Shown here piece after piece: positions 15,670 to 24,500 of a stretch of 64,000 nt of DNA (within the stretch, counting starts at the first letter, position 1; every line of letters begins with the position of its first letter). Source of the stretch: Bin5 sp963662575 (lineage in GTDB: Bacteria > Chloroflexota > Anaerolineae > Caldilineales > Caldilineaceae); NCBI GenBank assembly GCA_963662575.1, contig OY759723.1, positions 3,596,001 to 3,660,000 of the forward strand. Direction: 5' to 3'. Under the pieces are notes generated by a model. That model was not told the DNA's origin and made no database searches. It was given only the letters and a program-made list of their open reading frames with translations. Position numbers and translations under genes: made by a program.

Positions 15670-16650
15670 TCAGGGTTGCTGCGCGCCGGCAGTTTCCACA
15701 TAAACGGCGTAGAGCGACTGGCTGCTTGCCATAAAGAGCCGGTTTTTGCCTGCGCCGCCGAAGCAGAGATTGGCGCAGATTTCAGGCAGATGGATCTGTC
15801 CGATACGGGTGCCGTCGGGCGCATAGCAATGGGCGCCGTCAAACCCCGGTCCGGCCCATCCGGCCGCGGCCCACAGGTTGCCATCTTCGTCACAGCGGAT
15901 GCCATCAGCCATGCCCGGGTTCATATCGACAAAGACACGGCCGTTTTCAAGCTGATTGTCGGCGTTTACGTCGAATACACGTATGTGGGAGGGGCCGTCC
16001 GGGTCGTGGGAGCGTCCGGTATCGACGATGTAGAGGAGGTCCTCATCCGGGGAAAAGCAAAGGCCATTGGGGCGCAGGAAGTCGTCGGCTACGATGGTGG
16101 CCTCGCCCGATTCTGGTTCCAGGCGATAGACGCGATTGGGCAGTTCAGCTTCGGCGACCTGGCCTTCGTAGTTGAGCATGATGCCGTAACCGGGATCGGT
16201 GAACCAGACGCTGCCGTCGGAATGGACCACGACGTCGTTGGGCGAGCTGAGGCGCTTGCCCTCATATCTGTCCATCAGAACGGTGATCGAGCCGTCATGC
16301 TCGGTGCGGGTTACGCGGCGGCCGGTATGTTCGCAAGAAACCAGTCGCCCCTGTCGATCGCGCGTATTCCCGTTTGTGTGATGGGAGGGGCTGCGATAAA
16401 CGCTGACCTCGCCGCTTTCCTCATGCCAACATAGCATCCGGTTGTTGGGAATGTCGCTCCAGATCAGGCTGCGGGCGTCTCCGAACCAGACAGGGCCTTC
16501 GGCCCAGCGGCAGCCGGTGAAAAGACGTTCGACGACGGCGTTGCCGATTCTGTACTTGCTGAAGCGTTCGTCAAGCACCTCGACTGCTGGGTCAGGGTAT
16601 CGAACGACTTCCCCGCTCCAATCCCGCTCTGCCAGTGATGGCGTGGACAT
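15670..16650 (-). CDS. SMP-30/gluconolactonase/LRE family protein, paralogue 2
   Basis: The 326-residue beta-propeller lactonase carries the metal ligands in WAEGPVWFG (Glu), SPNDVVV (Asn), RPNGLCFSP (Asn) and MADGIRCDEDGNLW (Asp). It is about 30 residues longer than the copy at 5307-6191, mostly at the N-terminus and in the loop after TDPGYGIMLNY. AAGGAG precedes the ATG at 16650. Together with the downstream small helical gene and the adjacent dehydratase and Udh-like SDR it suggests hydrolysis of a sugar-acid lactone in an oxidative pathway. No export signal is present. The exact lactone is not known. Confidence 0.9.
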   Translation of the reverse strand: MSTPSLAERDWSGEVVRYPDPAVEVLDERFSKYRIGNAVVERLFTGCRWAEGPVWFGDARSLIWSDIPNNRMLCWHEESGEVSVYRSPSHHTNGNTRDRQGRLVSCEHTGRRVTRTEHDGSITVLMDRYEGKRLSSPNDVVVHSDGSVWFTDPGYGIMLNYEGQVAEAELPNRVYRLEPESGEATIVADDFLRPNGLCFSPDEDLLYIVDTGRSHDPDGPSHIRVFDVNADNQLENGRVFVDMNPGMADGIRCDEDGNLWAAAGWAGPGFDGAHCYAPDGTRIGQIHLPEICANLCFGGAGKNRLFMASSQSLYAVYVETAGAQQP

Positions 16651-16736
16651 GTAACTTTCTCCTTGCTGAATAGAGATGGGTAAGCGTACTTGTGCTGCCG
16701 GATATTATCGCAGACCAGCCGTCTCGCTGCCCAGAT

Positions 16737-18677
16737 TCACAATGGCCAGAAAAACGGAATCAATACGGTAGCCAGTGCCCACATTATGATCGTCAGTGGA
16801 ACTCCAATGCGGAGGTAGTCGCCAAAGGTATAGCCGCCGGCGCCCCTGACTATTGCGTTGGTCTGATACCCCATCGGCGTCATGAAGCTGGCGGAGGCGC
16901 CAAAGGCAATAGTCATCAGCAGAGGCTGTGGGTTTATCTGTAGTGTTGCAGCCAGCGAGAGCGCGATGGGGGTGAGGAGCACTGCGACGGCATTGTTGCT
17001 GATTAACTGTGTAAGCAGGCTGGTGAAGAGATAGAACAGAGAGAGCATTACGACGGGGCTGACGTGGCCAGCAAGCGAAATCAGCTGATCCACCAGCAAC
17101 TGGGCGAGCCCGGTTTTCTGCATGGCGATGCCCATAGGAATGGTGCCGGCCAGCAGCAGCAGGGTTGCGCCGTCCAGTGAAGACATTGCCTCGTCTGAAC
17201 GCAAGCAGCGGGTAGCGACCATCAGGGCGGCGCCTCCAAGTGCCAAAACGACGATAGGAATGTCGGTCAGGCTTGCCAACAGGATTACTGCCCCCATGAT
17301 GATAAGAGCCAGGCGGTTCTTGGCGTGCCTTACGATAGCAGATTCCACGCCTTCTACTAACAGGAGTTTGAATAGTTCGCTCACGGTGTGCAGGCCGTTG
17401 CGCGTTCCCTGTAGAAGGAGGACATCTCCGCTGTTCAAGCGCGCCCGTCGCGGGCCAACTCTGCGCTGACCGCCTCGCCGCTGTAAGCCCAGCACATGAA
17501 CCTGGTGACTGTCCTCAAAATCAAGTTGGGCCAGTTGCCGACCAATGGCTACCGAGTCCGGCAAAATAACCGCCTCGACAGTTCGTATAGCGGGAGAGAC
17601 CCCGGCTGACCTGTCGGAAGAAGGGGGCATTGACTGCCCCGGCTCCGATGCAGAGGCAGAATATGTTTCGATAAAGCGGGAAATTAAGGGCGGCGCGCCG
17701 CAGACTACAAGGACGTCGCCTTCCTGAATTCTAAGCGACTCAGCTTCCTCCGACTCGAACCGTCTGACAAGGCCGAAGCGAGAGGGATTGGGACGCCGCG
17801 CGCGATGGGGTCTGCCGTCACGCAGGAGTTCGAGCAATTCGATCCGCTCCTGGGCCGAATCGCCGTTGCTGTGGATAGCCTTGTGCAAGTGCGTCAGGCG
17901 GCGGTGGTGGCGCTCCGATCTAAGACGGGAGAATTGAATACCGGCAGCCTCGTTGAACAGTTCGCCCACGTTCTTGCCGAGCAGTGGACTCATCTTTTCG
18001 ACTATCAGTTCGGCGACGAAAGGGGTGTGCTGGTGGCGGCCCTCACCCAGCCCGCCTGCCGGCGACCGGTCCGGCAGCAGCTTCTGGCTGGTTAAGACGA
18101 CAAATATGCCGCCAGTCACGGTGAATATCAGGCCGAGCGGGGTGAAGGTCAGCAGATTGAAACCCGGTCCTCCGGCGGCGCGGTAGAGATCATCGACAAG
18201 AATGTTGGTGCTCGTGCCCAGAAGGGTGATTGTGCCGCCTAGCACTGCAAAATAGCTCAGGGGAATCAGCAGCTTGGACGGCTGAATTCGGAAGCGCTGG
18301 CTGAGCGAGAGCACGACAGGCGCCATCATGACGACGACCGGCGTGTTGTTCATGATGGCGCTGGCCAGGGGAATGACGCCGCCCAGAAGAATCAGCAGAC
18401 GGCGGGGACTTCCGCCGGAAAAACGGGCAAGACCGACCGTGACGATTTCCAGGGCGCCGGTGCGTAGCAGGCCGCCGCTGATCACAAACATTGCGCCCAC
18501 TGTAAGTGTGGCGGTGCTGGCAAATCCAGAGAGTGCTTCACCTGTATTCAGGATGCCGGTTAGGGCAAGCGCGGCGATGGCGAGGGCCGAGGTCGTCTCT
18601 GTCGCTAACCAGTCAGTCAGATATAGATAGGTCGCCACGAAGAGAATGACGACAAGAATGATCATTTCTGTAGTCAT
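16737..18677 (-). CDS. SLC13-family (DASS) anion transporter with two TrkA_C domains
   Basis: The 646-residue membrane protein has an N-terminal half of about six helices (starting MTTEMIILVVILFVATYLYL), a cytoplasmic central part (about 210-400) with two RCK-C/TrkA_C-like modules, the second reading ILPDSVAIGRQLAQLDFEDS, and a C-terminal helical half. Family motifs include MNNTPVVVMMAPVV and, in the second half, SNNAVAVLLTPIAL. Proteins with this plan carry sulfate, dicarboxylates, citrate or related anions, driven by sodium or protons; TrkA_C modules bind regulatory ligands. Lying next to sugar-acid enzymes, it may take up a sugar acid or dicarboxylate, which is inference. No clear ribosome binding site was noted. 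Confidence 0.85.
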   Translation of the reverse strand: MTTEMIILVVILFVATYLYLTDWLATETTSALAIAALALTGILNTGEALSGFASTATLTVGAMFVISGGLLRTGALEIVTVGLARFSGGSPRRLLILLGGVIPLASAIMNNTPVVVMMAPVVLSLSQRFRIQPSKLLIPLSYFAVLGGTITLLGTSTNILVDDLYRAAGGPGFNLLTFTPLGLIFTVTGGIFVVLTSQKLLPDRSPAGGLGEGRHQHTPFVAELIVEKMSPLLGKNVGELFNEAAGIQFSRLRSERHHRRLTHLHKAIHSNGDSAQERIELLELLRDGRPHRARRPNPSRFGLVRRFESEEAESLRIQEGDVLVVCGAPPLISRFIETYSASASEPGQSMPPSSDRSAGVSPAIRTVEAVILPDSVAIGRQLAQLDFEDSHQVHVLGLQRRGGQRRVGPRRARLNSGDVLLLQGTRNGLHTVSELFKLLLVEGVESAIVRHAKNRLALIIMGAVILLASLTDIPIVVLALGGAALMVATRCLRSDEAMSSLDGATLLLLAGTIPMGIAMQKTGLAQLLVDQLISLAGHVSPVVMLSLFYLFTSLLTQLISNNAVAVLLTPIALSLAATLQINPQPLLMTIAFGASASFMTPMGYQTNAIVRGAGGYTFGDYLRIGVPLTIIMWALATVLIPFFWPL

Positions 18678-19099
18678 GGATAGAGTGCTCTGGTGAGCAG
18701 GGGTCGATTCCTCTCAAGAATGGCCGATGTAAATTGCTATAAAGGCAGATGCAGGGCGAAACAACTGCCTGGGAAGAACTGACGGCTAAGACGCAGAGGG
18801 TTGCATCTACGGCAACGCCTTCCCTTCCCATCCCCGGACATTCGCATAGCAATACAGATGAAACGAGCATTCAGGTATGCAAGACTGCAGAGCGCTGCGG
18901 GAATCAGGATACTGTCTTGGCTGTGTACAGTCAAGCGCGAGAGTGTCGAAACAGAGCGTTTTCCGTATTAACTCTTTCTAGTCGCATTGCCATTTTCGGG
19001 TTGACGGAGACATCGCCACGTGATAATGTTCGTGTAATCACTGCAGTGCGCTCTGCATTGGAGGAGAGTCACTTAGTAGCGTATCAAGAGGTATGGGAC
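18678..19099. other. Divergent intergenic region, SLC13 and sialidase-like genes
   Basis: These 422 bases hold no gene I can support. A frame continuous with the sialidase-like gene opens at 18749, but its first 117 residues show no family pattern, and a promoter falls inside it at 19001-19029. On the SLC13 side no convincing promoter was seen. Confidence 0.5.
19001..19029 (+). promoter_or_regulatory. Candidate promoter of the sialidase-like gene
   Basis: TTGACG at 19001-19006 is followed after 17 bases by TAATGT (19024-19029); a GATAAT overlapping it at 19022-19027 would give a 15-base spacer. The start codon at 19100 lies about 65 bases beyond the likely transcription start. Confidence 0.45.
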
Positions 19100-20173
19100 A
19101 TGAGCGAAAAAAGCAGAGATGAACCTCTCATTGAGCGGTGGATTGACCCAATCTGCCGGCCTCTTTCGATCGACACACGCAAGCCATTTGTAAGGTTGTC
19201 CGACGGTGGACTCATGGCCATTGCCGGGAATGCTACGATCGTCAGCAGGGATGATGGAGACAGTTGGCAAGCGCCGCGTCCAATGTACCGCGGCGAGGGC
19301 CCCGACCTGCCCTCACCCGGGCCAGGCATACCCACCAATCGGGGCCAGTTGCTGGCGACTGGCGACGGAGTCCTTGTCTTCGTCTGGATGGATGTTCGGG
19401 TGTTGAACTGGGACGATGAGAGTGGCGAACCGGGCGCAGACGCCCACAGCGATCTGTGGAGTATCCGCAGCCTGGACGGCGGTGCGACCTGGGTTGACCG
19501 GCAGCGTCTATTTGAAGGCATTTGCGGTCACCCACCGATCAACATGATCGAGACTTTCAATGGCAGAATTGTGGTGACCAACCAGTATTACCTGCGCCAC
19601 CCAGGTAGGAATGTGATAAGGGTATATTCGTCGGGCGATGCCGGCAAGAGCTGGCGCGGGAGCAACATTATCGATCTTGGGGGTCACGGTCACCACGATG
19701 GCGCGTTTGAGCCGACCTTTGTCCAGCGGCGGGATGGCACGCTTTGGATGTTGATTCGCACGAATTGGGATCGTTTCTGGGAAGCCATATCCGAGGATGA
19801 TGGTCTTTCGTGGCGTATTATCCGGCCCAGTTCGATCGAGGCCAGCAAGTCTCCGGGCTACCTTGCCCGTTTGCAGAGCGGCCGACTTCTGCTGGCCTGG
19901 AACCGTCTCTACCCGGAAGGGGCCGACAGTTTCCTGCGACGCAGCGGCCAACTTTCGGAGGATGAGGCCAGTTGGCAGCGAGAGGAGCTTTCGGTCGCTG
20001 TTTCCGATGACGAAGGCCGCAGCTGGTCGGCGCCGCGTGTGATTGCCCGCGAGAAAGATGCGTGGATATCCTACCCCTACGTATTCGAGCCAACACCGGG
20101 GCTGCTCTGGGTCATGACCGGCCAGGGAGATCTGAGCTTGCGCGTAGTCGAGTCCGACCTCTTCAACGGTTGA
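19100..20173 (+). CDS. Sialidase/neuraminidase-like BNR-repeat protein
   Basis: The 357-residue protein is a six-bladed propeller of the sialidase superfamily. Five Asp-box (BNR) turns are visible: SRDDGDSWQ, SLDGGATWV, SSGDAGKSWR, SEDDGLSWR and SDDEGRSWS. The Arg ligand region near the start (DTRKPFVRLSDGG) and RDGTLWMLIRTN, with SPGYLARLQSGRLLLAWNR, match exo-sialidase-like proteins of environmental bacteria, most of which have no proven substrate. The ATG at 19100 has AAGAGG in front. There is no signal peptide, so a cytoplasmic glycan hydrolase or sugar-binding role is likely. It ends before the tRNA gene on the other strand. Sialidase activity is not established by the sequence. Confidence 0.8.
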   Translation: MSEKSRDEPLIERWIDPICRPLSIDTRKPFVRLSDGGLMAIAGNATIVSRDDGDSWQAPRPMYRGEGPDLPSPGPGIPTNRGQLLATGDGVLVFVWMDVRVLNWDDESGEPGADAHSDLWSIRSLDGGATWVDRQRLFEGICGHPPINMIETFNGRIVVTNQYYLRHPGRNVIRVYSSGDAGKSWRGSNIIDLGGHGHHDGAFEPTFVQRRDGTLWMLIRTNWDRFWEAISEDDGLSWRIIRPSSIEASKSPGYLARLQSGRLLLAWNRLYPEGADSFLRRSGQLSEDEASWQREELSVAVSDDEGRSWSAPRVIAREKDAWISYPYVFEPTPGLLWVMTGQGDLSLRVVESDLFNG

Positions 20174-20295
20174 AGCCGAAAACTGCGTGGAATATTCTCA
20201 GAGATTTGAAGGATGACGAGGTTAGGACAGAGGTTCAGAACCAGCGGCCTGGATCAGGGAAAGCAGGCAAAGCAGTTGGGGAGCCAAAGAAATAG

Positions 20296-20367
20296 AGCGG
20301 GCGAACGGACTCGAACCGTCGACATTCAGCTTGGGAAGCTGACGTTCTACCACTGAACTACGCCCGC
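20296..20367 (-). tRNA. tRNA-Gly (CCC)
   Basis: The 72-base gene folds into a full cloverleaf: acceptor GCGGGCG with CGCCCGC and discriminator T, D-arm GTTC/GAAC, anticodon stem TCAGC/GCTGA enclosing TTCCCAA, so the anticodon is CCC, variable loop ATGTC, and T-arm GACGG/CCGTT around TTCGAGT. The 3' CCA is not encoded. A consensus-like promoter lies about 55 bases upstream. Confidence 0.95.
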
Positions 20368-20426
20368 AGGATGAGCAGCCTTCAAAATGCGATGATTGTC
20401 TGTGGGACAATTGAAAGTATTTGTCT

Positions 20427-20455
20427 ATAATACAAATGCCCTCGAGTACTGTCAA
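20427..20455 (-). promoter_or_regulatory. Promoter of tRNA-Gly
   Basis: On the minus strand a perfect TTGACA (20455-20450) and TATTAT (20432-20427) are spaced by 17 bases. Transcription would start near 20420 and leave a leader of about 50 bases before the tRNA. This is the best housekeeping-type promoter in the window. Confidence 0.8.
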
Positions 20456-20648
20456 GTGTGCGAAAGCGGCGCTTGCGGTTACGATACAGATCGTGTAAAA
20501 CTTATGGTGTGGAGTGCTACGCTTTCGGATAGAGAAAGCCCCCTTCATGCTTCAAAAACCAAACTTTGATCTTTCGCTATGAAAGGTTCCGGGTGTGGCT
20601 AATATTTAACGTAAATTACAGCAGTTCGTTATTGGAGGGAACAATCGG

Positions 20649-21710
20649 ATGATACAGTTTGACTTTGGCCGCCTGGAACAAGTAGAACTGCGAACCGTAT
20701 GGGTAAGTGAAGACAGCGATTTTGCCTCGTGGCTGACCCGAGGCGACAGCTTGGCACTGCTAGGGGAAGCGATCAACCTGGACCTGGAGTTGGAAGACAT
20801 GGAAGGCTGGGTCTCGCCCTACCCGCGGGGGGTGGTCTGCCGTACCCGCGGCGGTGGCGGCTATGCGGTGATACAGAATCAGTTGGAACATACCGACCAG
20901 AGTCATCTGGGACAACTCCTCACCTTCGCTGCGGAGTTGAAGGCCGTGACCATGGTGTGGGTGGCGGCGGAATTTACTCAGGAAGACCAAAATACGCTCA
21001 ACTGGCTGAATGAAATTACGAGCGACAACATAAGTTTTTTCGGATTGGAAGTAGAGTTGTGGCGAATCGGCGAATCGCCCCTTGCCCCTAAGTTTCATCT
21101 TGTAAGCAAGCCGAGCAGCTCGGCTGGAAGGTCGGAATCACCCAGTCGGAGCACTGTCAACAATACGCCTCCCCCGGCCCCTTCGCCTGCGCCTGAGCCA
21201 GACGAAACAACGCTGGAAGATCAGTTGCAGCAGGTTGAAAATGAATTGCAACTGGAATATCAGCTCGTAGAAAATGAACTGCAGATGGAGTATTGGCAAG
21301 AGTTGCGGAAGCATCTGGAGGACAGTGGCAGCTTCATTCGCCCGGGGACGCCGCGATCGCAGAATTGGATGAATTTCGACGTCGGCCACTGGCGTCTACG
21401 TATGACTGCCTTCAACAACATGCGAGAGGGCGGGATTGGCGTTCAATTGGTAATCCGCGAGGGCGATGCTGAGGTCTCATACAATACACTTTATCAGCAG
21501 CGCGGGGAAATCGGAGCGGAAATCGGTGACGCACTGGAGTGGCGCGAACTGCCCGAACACAAACAAGGGCAGGTCATGTTACGAAGATACAATGCCGATC
21601 CGACCAATCGTGCGCAATGGCCTGAGCACCATTCCTGGTTCAAAGAAAAACTGGAAGCCTTCGATCGAGCATTCCGGCCGCGCATTACAACTTTCGGCGC
21701 CACCAACTAG
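20649..21710 (+). CDS. DUF4268 protein with degenerate PD-(D/E)XK-like N-terminal domain
   Basis: The 353-residue protein has three parts. Residues 1-145 resemble the nuclease-like domain that precedes DUF4268, recognisable by VIQNQLEHTDQSHLGQLLTF (74-93), usually written IENQLE-TDH-HLGQLLTY in relatives. Here the catalytic Glu is Gln76 and the upstream Asp of the usual VDL strand appears to be missing (PRGVVCRTR). Residues 150-190 are Pro/Ser-rich. Residues 196-217 are an 11-residue unit in tandem (VENELQLEYQL, VENELQMEYWQ), predicted coiled coil. The rest is DUF4268. GGAGGG precedes the ATG, and a strong terminator follows. The family is associated with restriction-like or defence genes, but none adjoins it. 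Confidence 0.75.
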   Translation: MIQFDFGRLEQVELRTVWVSEDSDFASWLTRGDSLALLGEAINLDLELEDMEGWVSPYPRGVVCRTRGGGGYAVIQNQLEHTDQSHLGQLLTFAAELKAVTMVWVAAEFTQEDQNTLNWLNEITSDNISFFGLEVELWRIGESPLAPKFHLVSKPSSSAGRSESPSRSTVNNTPPPAPSPAPEPDETTLEDQLQQVENELQLEYQLVENELQMEYWQELRKHLEDSGSFIRPGTPRSQNWMNFDVGHWRLRMTAFNNMREGGIGVQLVIREGDAEVSYNTLYQQRGEIGAEIGDALEWRELPEHKQGQVMLRRYNADPTNRAQWPEHHSWFKEKLEAFDRAFRPRITTFGATN

Positions 21711-21770
21711 GGGGTTGCAGGAGGTTTCGTTCCTGGCTCGTCGGATCGCGAGAAAACTCACTAAAGTCGA

Positions 21771-21819
21771 CGCCCATACTGCGTCCCGTCTCGACGATGC
21801 AGTATGGGCGAATTTTTTT
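21771..21819 (+). terminator. Rho-independent terminator after the DUF4268 gene
   Basis: A perfect 12-bp stem CGCCCATACTGC (21771-21782) and GCAGTATGGGCG (21799-21810) encloses a 16-base loop and is followed by AATTTTTTT. It ends the plus-strand gene at 21710. A second short hairpin, GCCAG/CTGGC, lies at 21821-21840 without a T-run in either direction. Confidence 0.9.
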
Positions 21820-21861
21820 GGCCAGTCCCGCAAGGCTGGCGGGCCTCGTCCTGCGCGGTAA

Positions 21862-22902
21862 CTATTCCCCAAGAATCTCAGCCGCAAACTCTCCGTCGGA
21901 CATGATCTGTTCGCCATCCACCTCAATTGTGCACTTCGTTGGAATAACGTCGACGTGGTGCTCGGACTTCCAATCGGCGCCGGTCTGTTTACCGTACGGG
22001 TCACCAAAAGCCACATGTACACCAGGAAATTTCTCGTCCTGCAGCAAGTTTCCGACCAGGCCGGTTAGCGCGATGTTCGTCCCGATCGCGAACTCGCCGA
22101 CACGGTCGGCGTTCTCGGCGCCGAAAATGTAGGATCGGACGTCCTCTTCCAATGCACTGTCCTCGCACAGCACCGCGCGGACACGTCCATCTTCTACCTC
22201 AAAGGTCACCGGCGTTTCGAGAATCCCGTATCGTTCGCTGAAATAGTCGCCCAGTTCGTCTACGACCAGCGTACCATTGCTGTTTCCTGGCGAGGTGAAG
22301 GTCTCCCCTTCCGGCAGATTTCCCCACTGGCCAGGCTCATGGTAAAGGCCGTGGCAGGGAATCCAGTTGAATTCCGGGTTTAACACGGCCGTGAAGTCCG
22401 TCCCTTTTGGGTTGGTGACTCTGATCGACGCGGCGCGAGAGACCAGCTCGTGGACCCGCATGGTTACATCGAAGATGCGTTGATAGTCGACCCGCATGCC
22501 CTGCATCATCAGAGGCGGCGTGATGTTGATCATATGGCCGTGGCGAGCGCCGGCAGGATTGGCTTGCATAACCGCCGGCATGTAGGCCATGCGAAACTTC
22601 AGTTCCCCCGGCCGACTGCTAGCCGTATAGAAGCTGACATTCGGCTGGAATTTCGCCAGAGCGGCCTGGAGTTCTGAGGGCATCTCCGTAACTGGGCGAG
22701 TGCCGAGCGACTCCAGAGTGAGCGTCTCAACCTCGGCGGCTATGGGACTGGCGGCATCGGCCAGTGCCTGGCTGATCAGCGACGAGCCTATGTCACCCAG
22801 AATGAGGACGCGTTCGCCGGGCTGCACTGCCATGCAGGTTCTTACCGCGGCCTCGGCGCCAGCCTGCATATCTGCAAGTGTGTAAGTTTCGGTTTCACTC
22901 AT
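21862..22902 (-). CDS. M29-type (thermophilic) aminopeptidase-like protein
   Basis: The 346-residue protein resembles the M29 metallo-aminopeptidases. Candidate metal ligands appear in the usual order: Glu in LPEGETFTSP, Glu in LLQDEKFPGVHVAFG together with its His, and the His and Asp of KSEHHVDVI. Family-like spacing Gly...Asn...Gly precedes them (IGTNIALTGLVGN). The N-terminal domain (about residues 1-150) is shorter than in classical M29 enzymes. Such proteins remove N-terminal residues from peptides; a related group acts in pyridine or nucleoside degradation, so the substrate is open. The start is ATG 22902. It reads toward the terminator of the convergent DUF4268 gene and is preceded by trkH 80 bases upstream on the same strand. 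Confidence 0.75.
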   Translation of the reverse strand: MSETETYTLADMQAGAEAAVRTCMAVQPGERVLILGDIGSSLISQALADAASPIAAEVETLTLESLGTRPVTEMPSELQAALAKFQPNVSFYTASSRPGELKFRMAYMPAVMQANPAGARHGHMINITPPLMMQGMRVDYQRIFDVTMRVHELVSRAASIRVTNPKGTDFTAVLNPEFNWIPCHGLYHEPGQWGNLPEGETFTSPGNSNGTLVVDELGDYFSERYGILETPVTFEVEDGRVRAVLCEDSALEEDVRSYIFGAENADRVGEFAIGTNIALTGLVGNLLQDEKFPGVHVAFGDPYGKQTGADWKSEHHVDVIPTKCTIEVDGEQIMSDGEFAAEILGE

Positions 22903-22982
22903 AGGGTTTCATTCCTCCTGGACTTTGAAAAGCTAGATGGCACTTTCATATTCAACGAGAGTTCAAACTGCAGAGGATACCA

Positions 22983-24500
22983 TTACCCCAGTATAACCGG
23001 CTCCTCGGGGTACTGGAGCAAGGAGGGGCGCTCGCGCTGCGCCAGAGCAATTACTATGGTTAGTGGCCCCAGTCGGCCCCAAAACATGGTAAACGCAATC
23101 AGAACCTGTCCCCAAGCGTTGAGCTTGTGCGTGAAGCCAAGGGAGTAGCCGGCATTCGCAAAGGCGCTTACTACTTCGAAGCCAAGCGCAAAGATGTCGC
23201 CCTGGTTTAGCAGTGACAAGACGATCGTGACTGCCCCAACCAGAAGCGTGCTGACCGTCATTATTGCAACCGCCTTGTTCAGCGTCTCTCTGGGCACGGA
23301 CCGGCCAAACGCCACAGCCTGGTTGTCGCCACCTTTGGCGGTAGCCAGGGCGGAGATTAGCAAGACACCTACAGTGCTGCTGGTAACGCCGCCGGCCATG
23401 CTTGCCGGGGCGCCGCCAACGAACATCCAGAACAGCAGCATTAGCTGTGTACTCTGACTGAGTTGATCGATGGGCAGGATAGTCAGACCGGCCGTCCGCG
23501 AGGAAATTATCGTGAAGATGCTGATTGCAAGCTGCTCGCCGAAGGAGTGAGCGGCCAAGGTGACATCATAGAGGTGGCGATCAAGAAGCATGACGGCCAG
23601 GCCGACGATAAGGAGCGCGGCTGTCAGCGATAATGTGATACGAGTGTTAAGGGCCAGCATGCGATTCCTGAAGTAGCTGACCACATCGTACAATACGGCA
23701 ACGCCGACGCCGCCAAGGACGATCAGGGCAGACATCACCGCAAGCGTATAGTAATCGGCGCCGAAACCGAACACCGGAGCATGGTCGCTGCCGGCAAAGA
23801 GATCGAAGCCGGCATTGCAGTAGCTGCTGACAGAGTGAAAGAGGGCCAGCCACAAGGCCTCGCCGTCGGGCAACTCGGTCCGCCAGCGCAGCCACAATAG
23901 GAGTGTACCAACCGCTTCGATCGACACCGTTACGATGAGGACATACAGGGCGAGATTGGCGACGCTACCGAGCCGCCCCCAGTTGCGCGTGAGCGTGAAC
24001 TGCTTGTCGGCGCCCAGCGATTGCTGGATTACGAATCTCTCATTCAGAGTGACCTGCCTTCCTACCAGACGGAAGAGGAGTACGCTGAAGGCGATAAAGC
24101 CAACGCCGCCCACCTGAAGCAGGATCAGGATTACAATCTGTCCAAAACGGCTGAAATCGGTGGACGTCGTGCGTACGCCCAGACCAGTGACTGTCACGGC
24201 ACTGGTTGAGGTAAACACAGCCTCGATCCAAGAGATCGAAACGCCCGGGGTGGTCGCGGCGGGCAGCTTCAGTAAGAGCGTTCCCAGAAAGACAATGCCG
24301 GCGAAGCCGACAATTAGTAAGCGGGGCGCCTGCGCTCTGGCCAGGCGGTGGTCTTCGGCGGCATTGCGGCGCCCTCCCGTCCGGTCTGAGGGTGGGGCTT
24401 GTTGGGGCTCCGCACTGAGCTTAAGCAGGATTTCGTCAGAAACGTTAGGCTCGGTATGGGATGTGTTGCCGCTTTTCGGCTCTTCGGCGTCGTTATTCAT
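22983..24500 (-). CDS. TrkH-family potassium transporter
   Basis: The 505-residue membrane protein is the pore subunit of a Trk/Ktr potassium uptake system. Of the four selectivity-filter repeats several are legible: STSAVTVTGLG (first), SYCNAGFDLF (second), SSRTAGLTILP (third) and SAFANAGYSLGF (fourth). After the third comes the typical GGAPASMAGGVTSSTVGVLL loop. About 60 polar residues precede the first helix. The start taken is ATG 24500 (MNNDAEEPKSG); an extension to 24608 encodes a hydrophobic, Cys-rich, non-family sequence. No TrkA/KtrA gating subunit lies next to it; the SLC13 gene upstream carries TrkA_C domains but is a different transporter. Confidence 0.93.
   Translation of the reverse strand: MNNDAEEPKSGNTSHTEPNVSDEILLKLSAEPQQAPPSDRTGGRRNAAEDHRLARAQAPRLLIVGFAGIVFLGTLLLKLPAATTPGVSISWIEAVFTSTSAVTVTGLGVRTTSTDFSRFGQIVILILLQVGGVGFIAFSVLLFRLVGRQVTLNERFVIQQSLGADKQFTLTRNWGRLGSVANLALYVLIVTVSIEAVGTLLLWLRWRTELPDGEALWLALFHSVSSYCNAGFDLFAGSDHAPVFGFGADYYTLAVMSALIVLGGVGVAVLYDVVSYFRNRMLALNTRITLSLTAALLIVGLAVMLLDRHLYDVTLAAHSFGEQLAISIFTIISSRTAGLTILPIDQLSQSTQLMLLFWMFVGGAPASMAGGVTSSTVGVLLISALATAKGGDNQAVAFGRSVPRETLNKAVAIMTVSTLLVGAVTIVLSLLNQGDIFALGFEVVSAFANAGYSLGFTHKLNAWGQVLIAFTMFWGRLGPLTIVIALAQRERPSLLQYPEEPVILG

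Noticed and set aside
16493..16505. GGGCCTTCGGCCC, the reverse complement of the hairpin core in the 62-bp element
   Set aside because: It encodes AEGPV inside the SMP-30 gene; the flanks of the element are absent, so the match is chance from coding sequence.
18749..19099. N-terminal extension of the sialidase-like gene
   Set aside because: The 117 extra residues lack the family pattern, and a promoter lies within this stretch. The ATG at 19100 has a good ribosome binding site.
21821..21840. GCCAG/CTGGC hairpin as a terminator for the aminopeptidase gene
   Set aside because: On the minus strand it is followed by an A-run, not a T-run. The plus-strand terminator at 21771-21819 explains the region.
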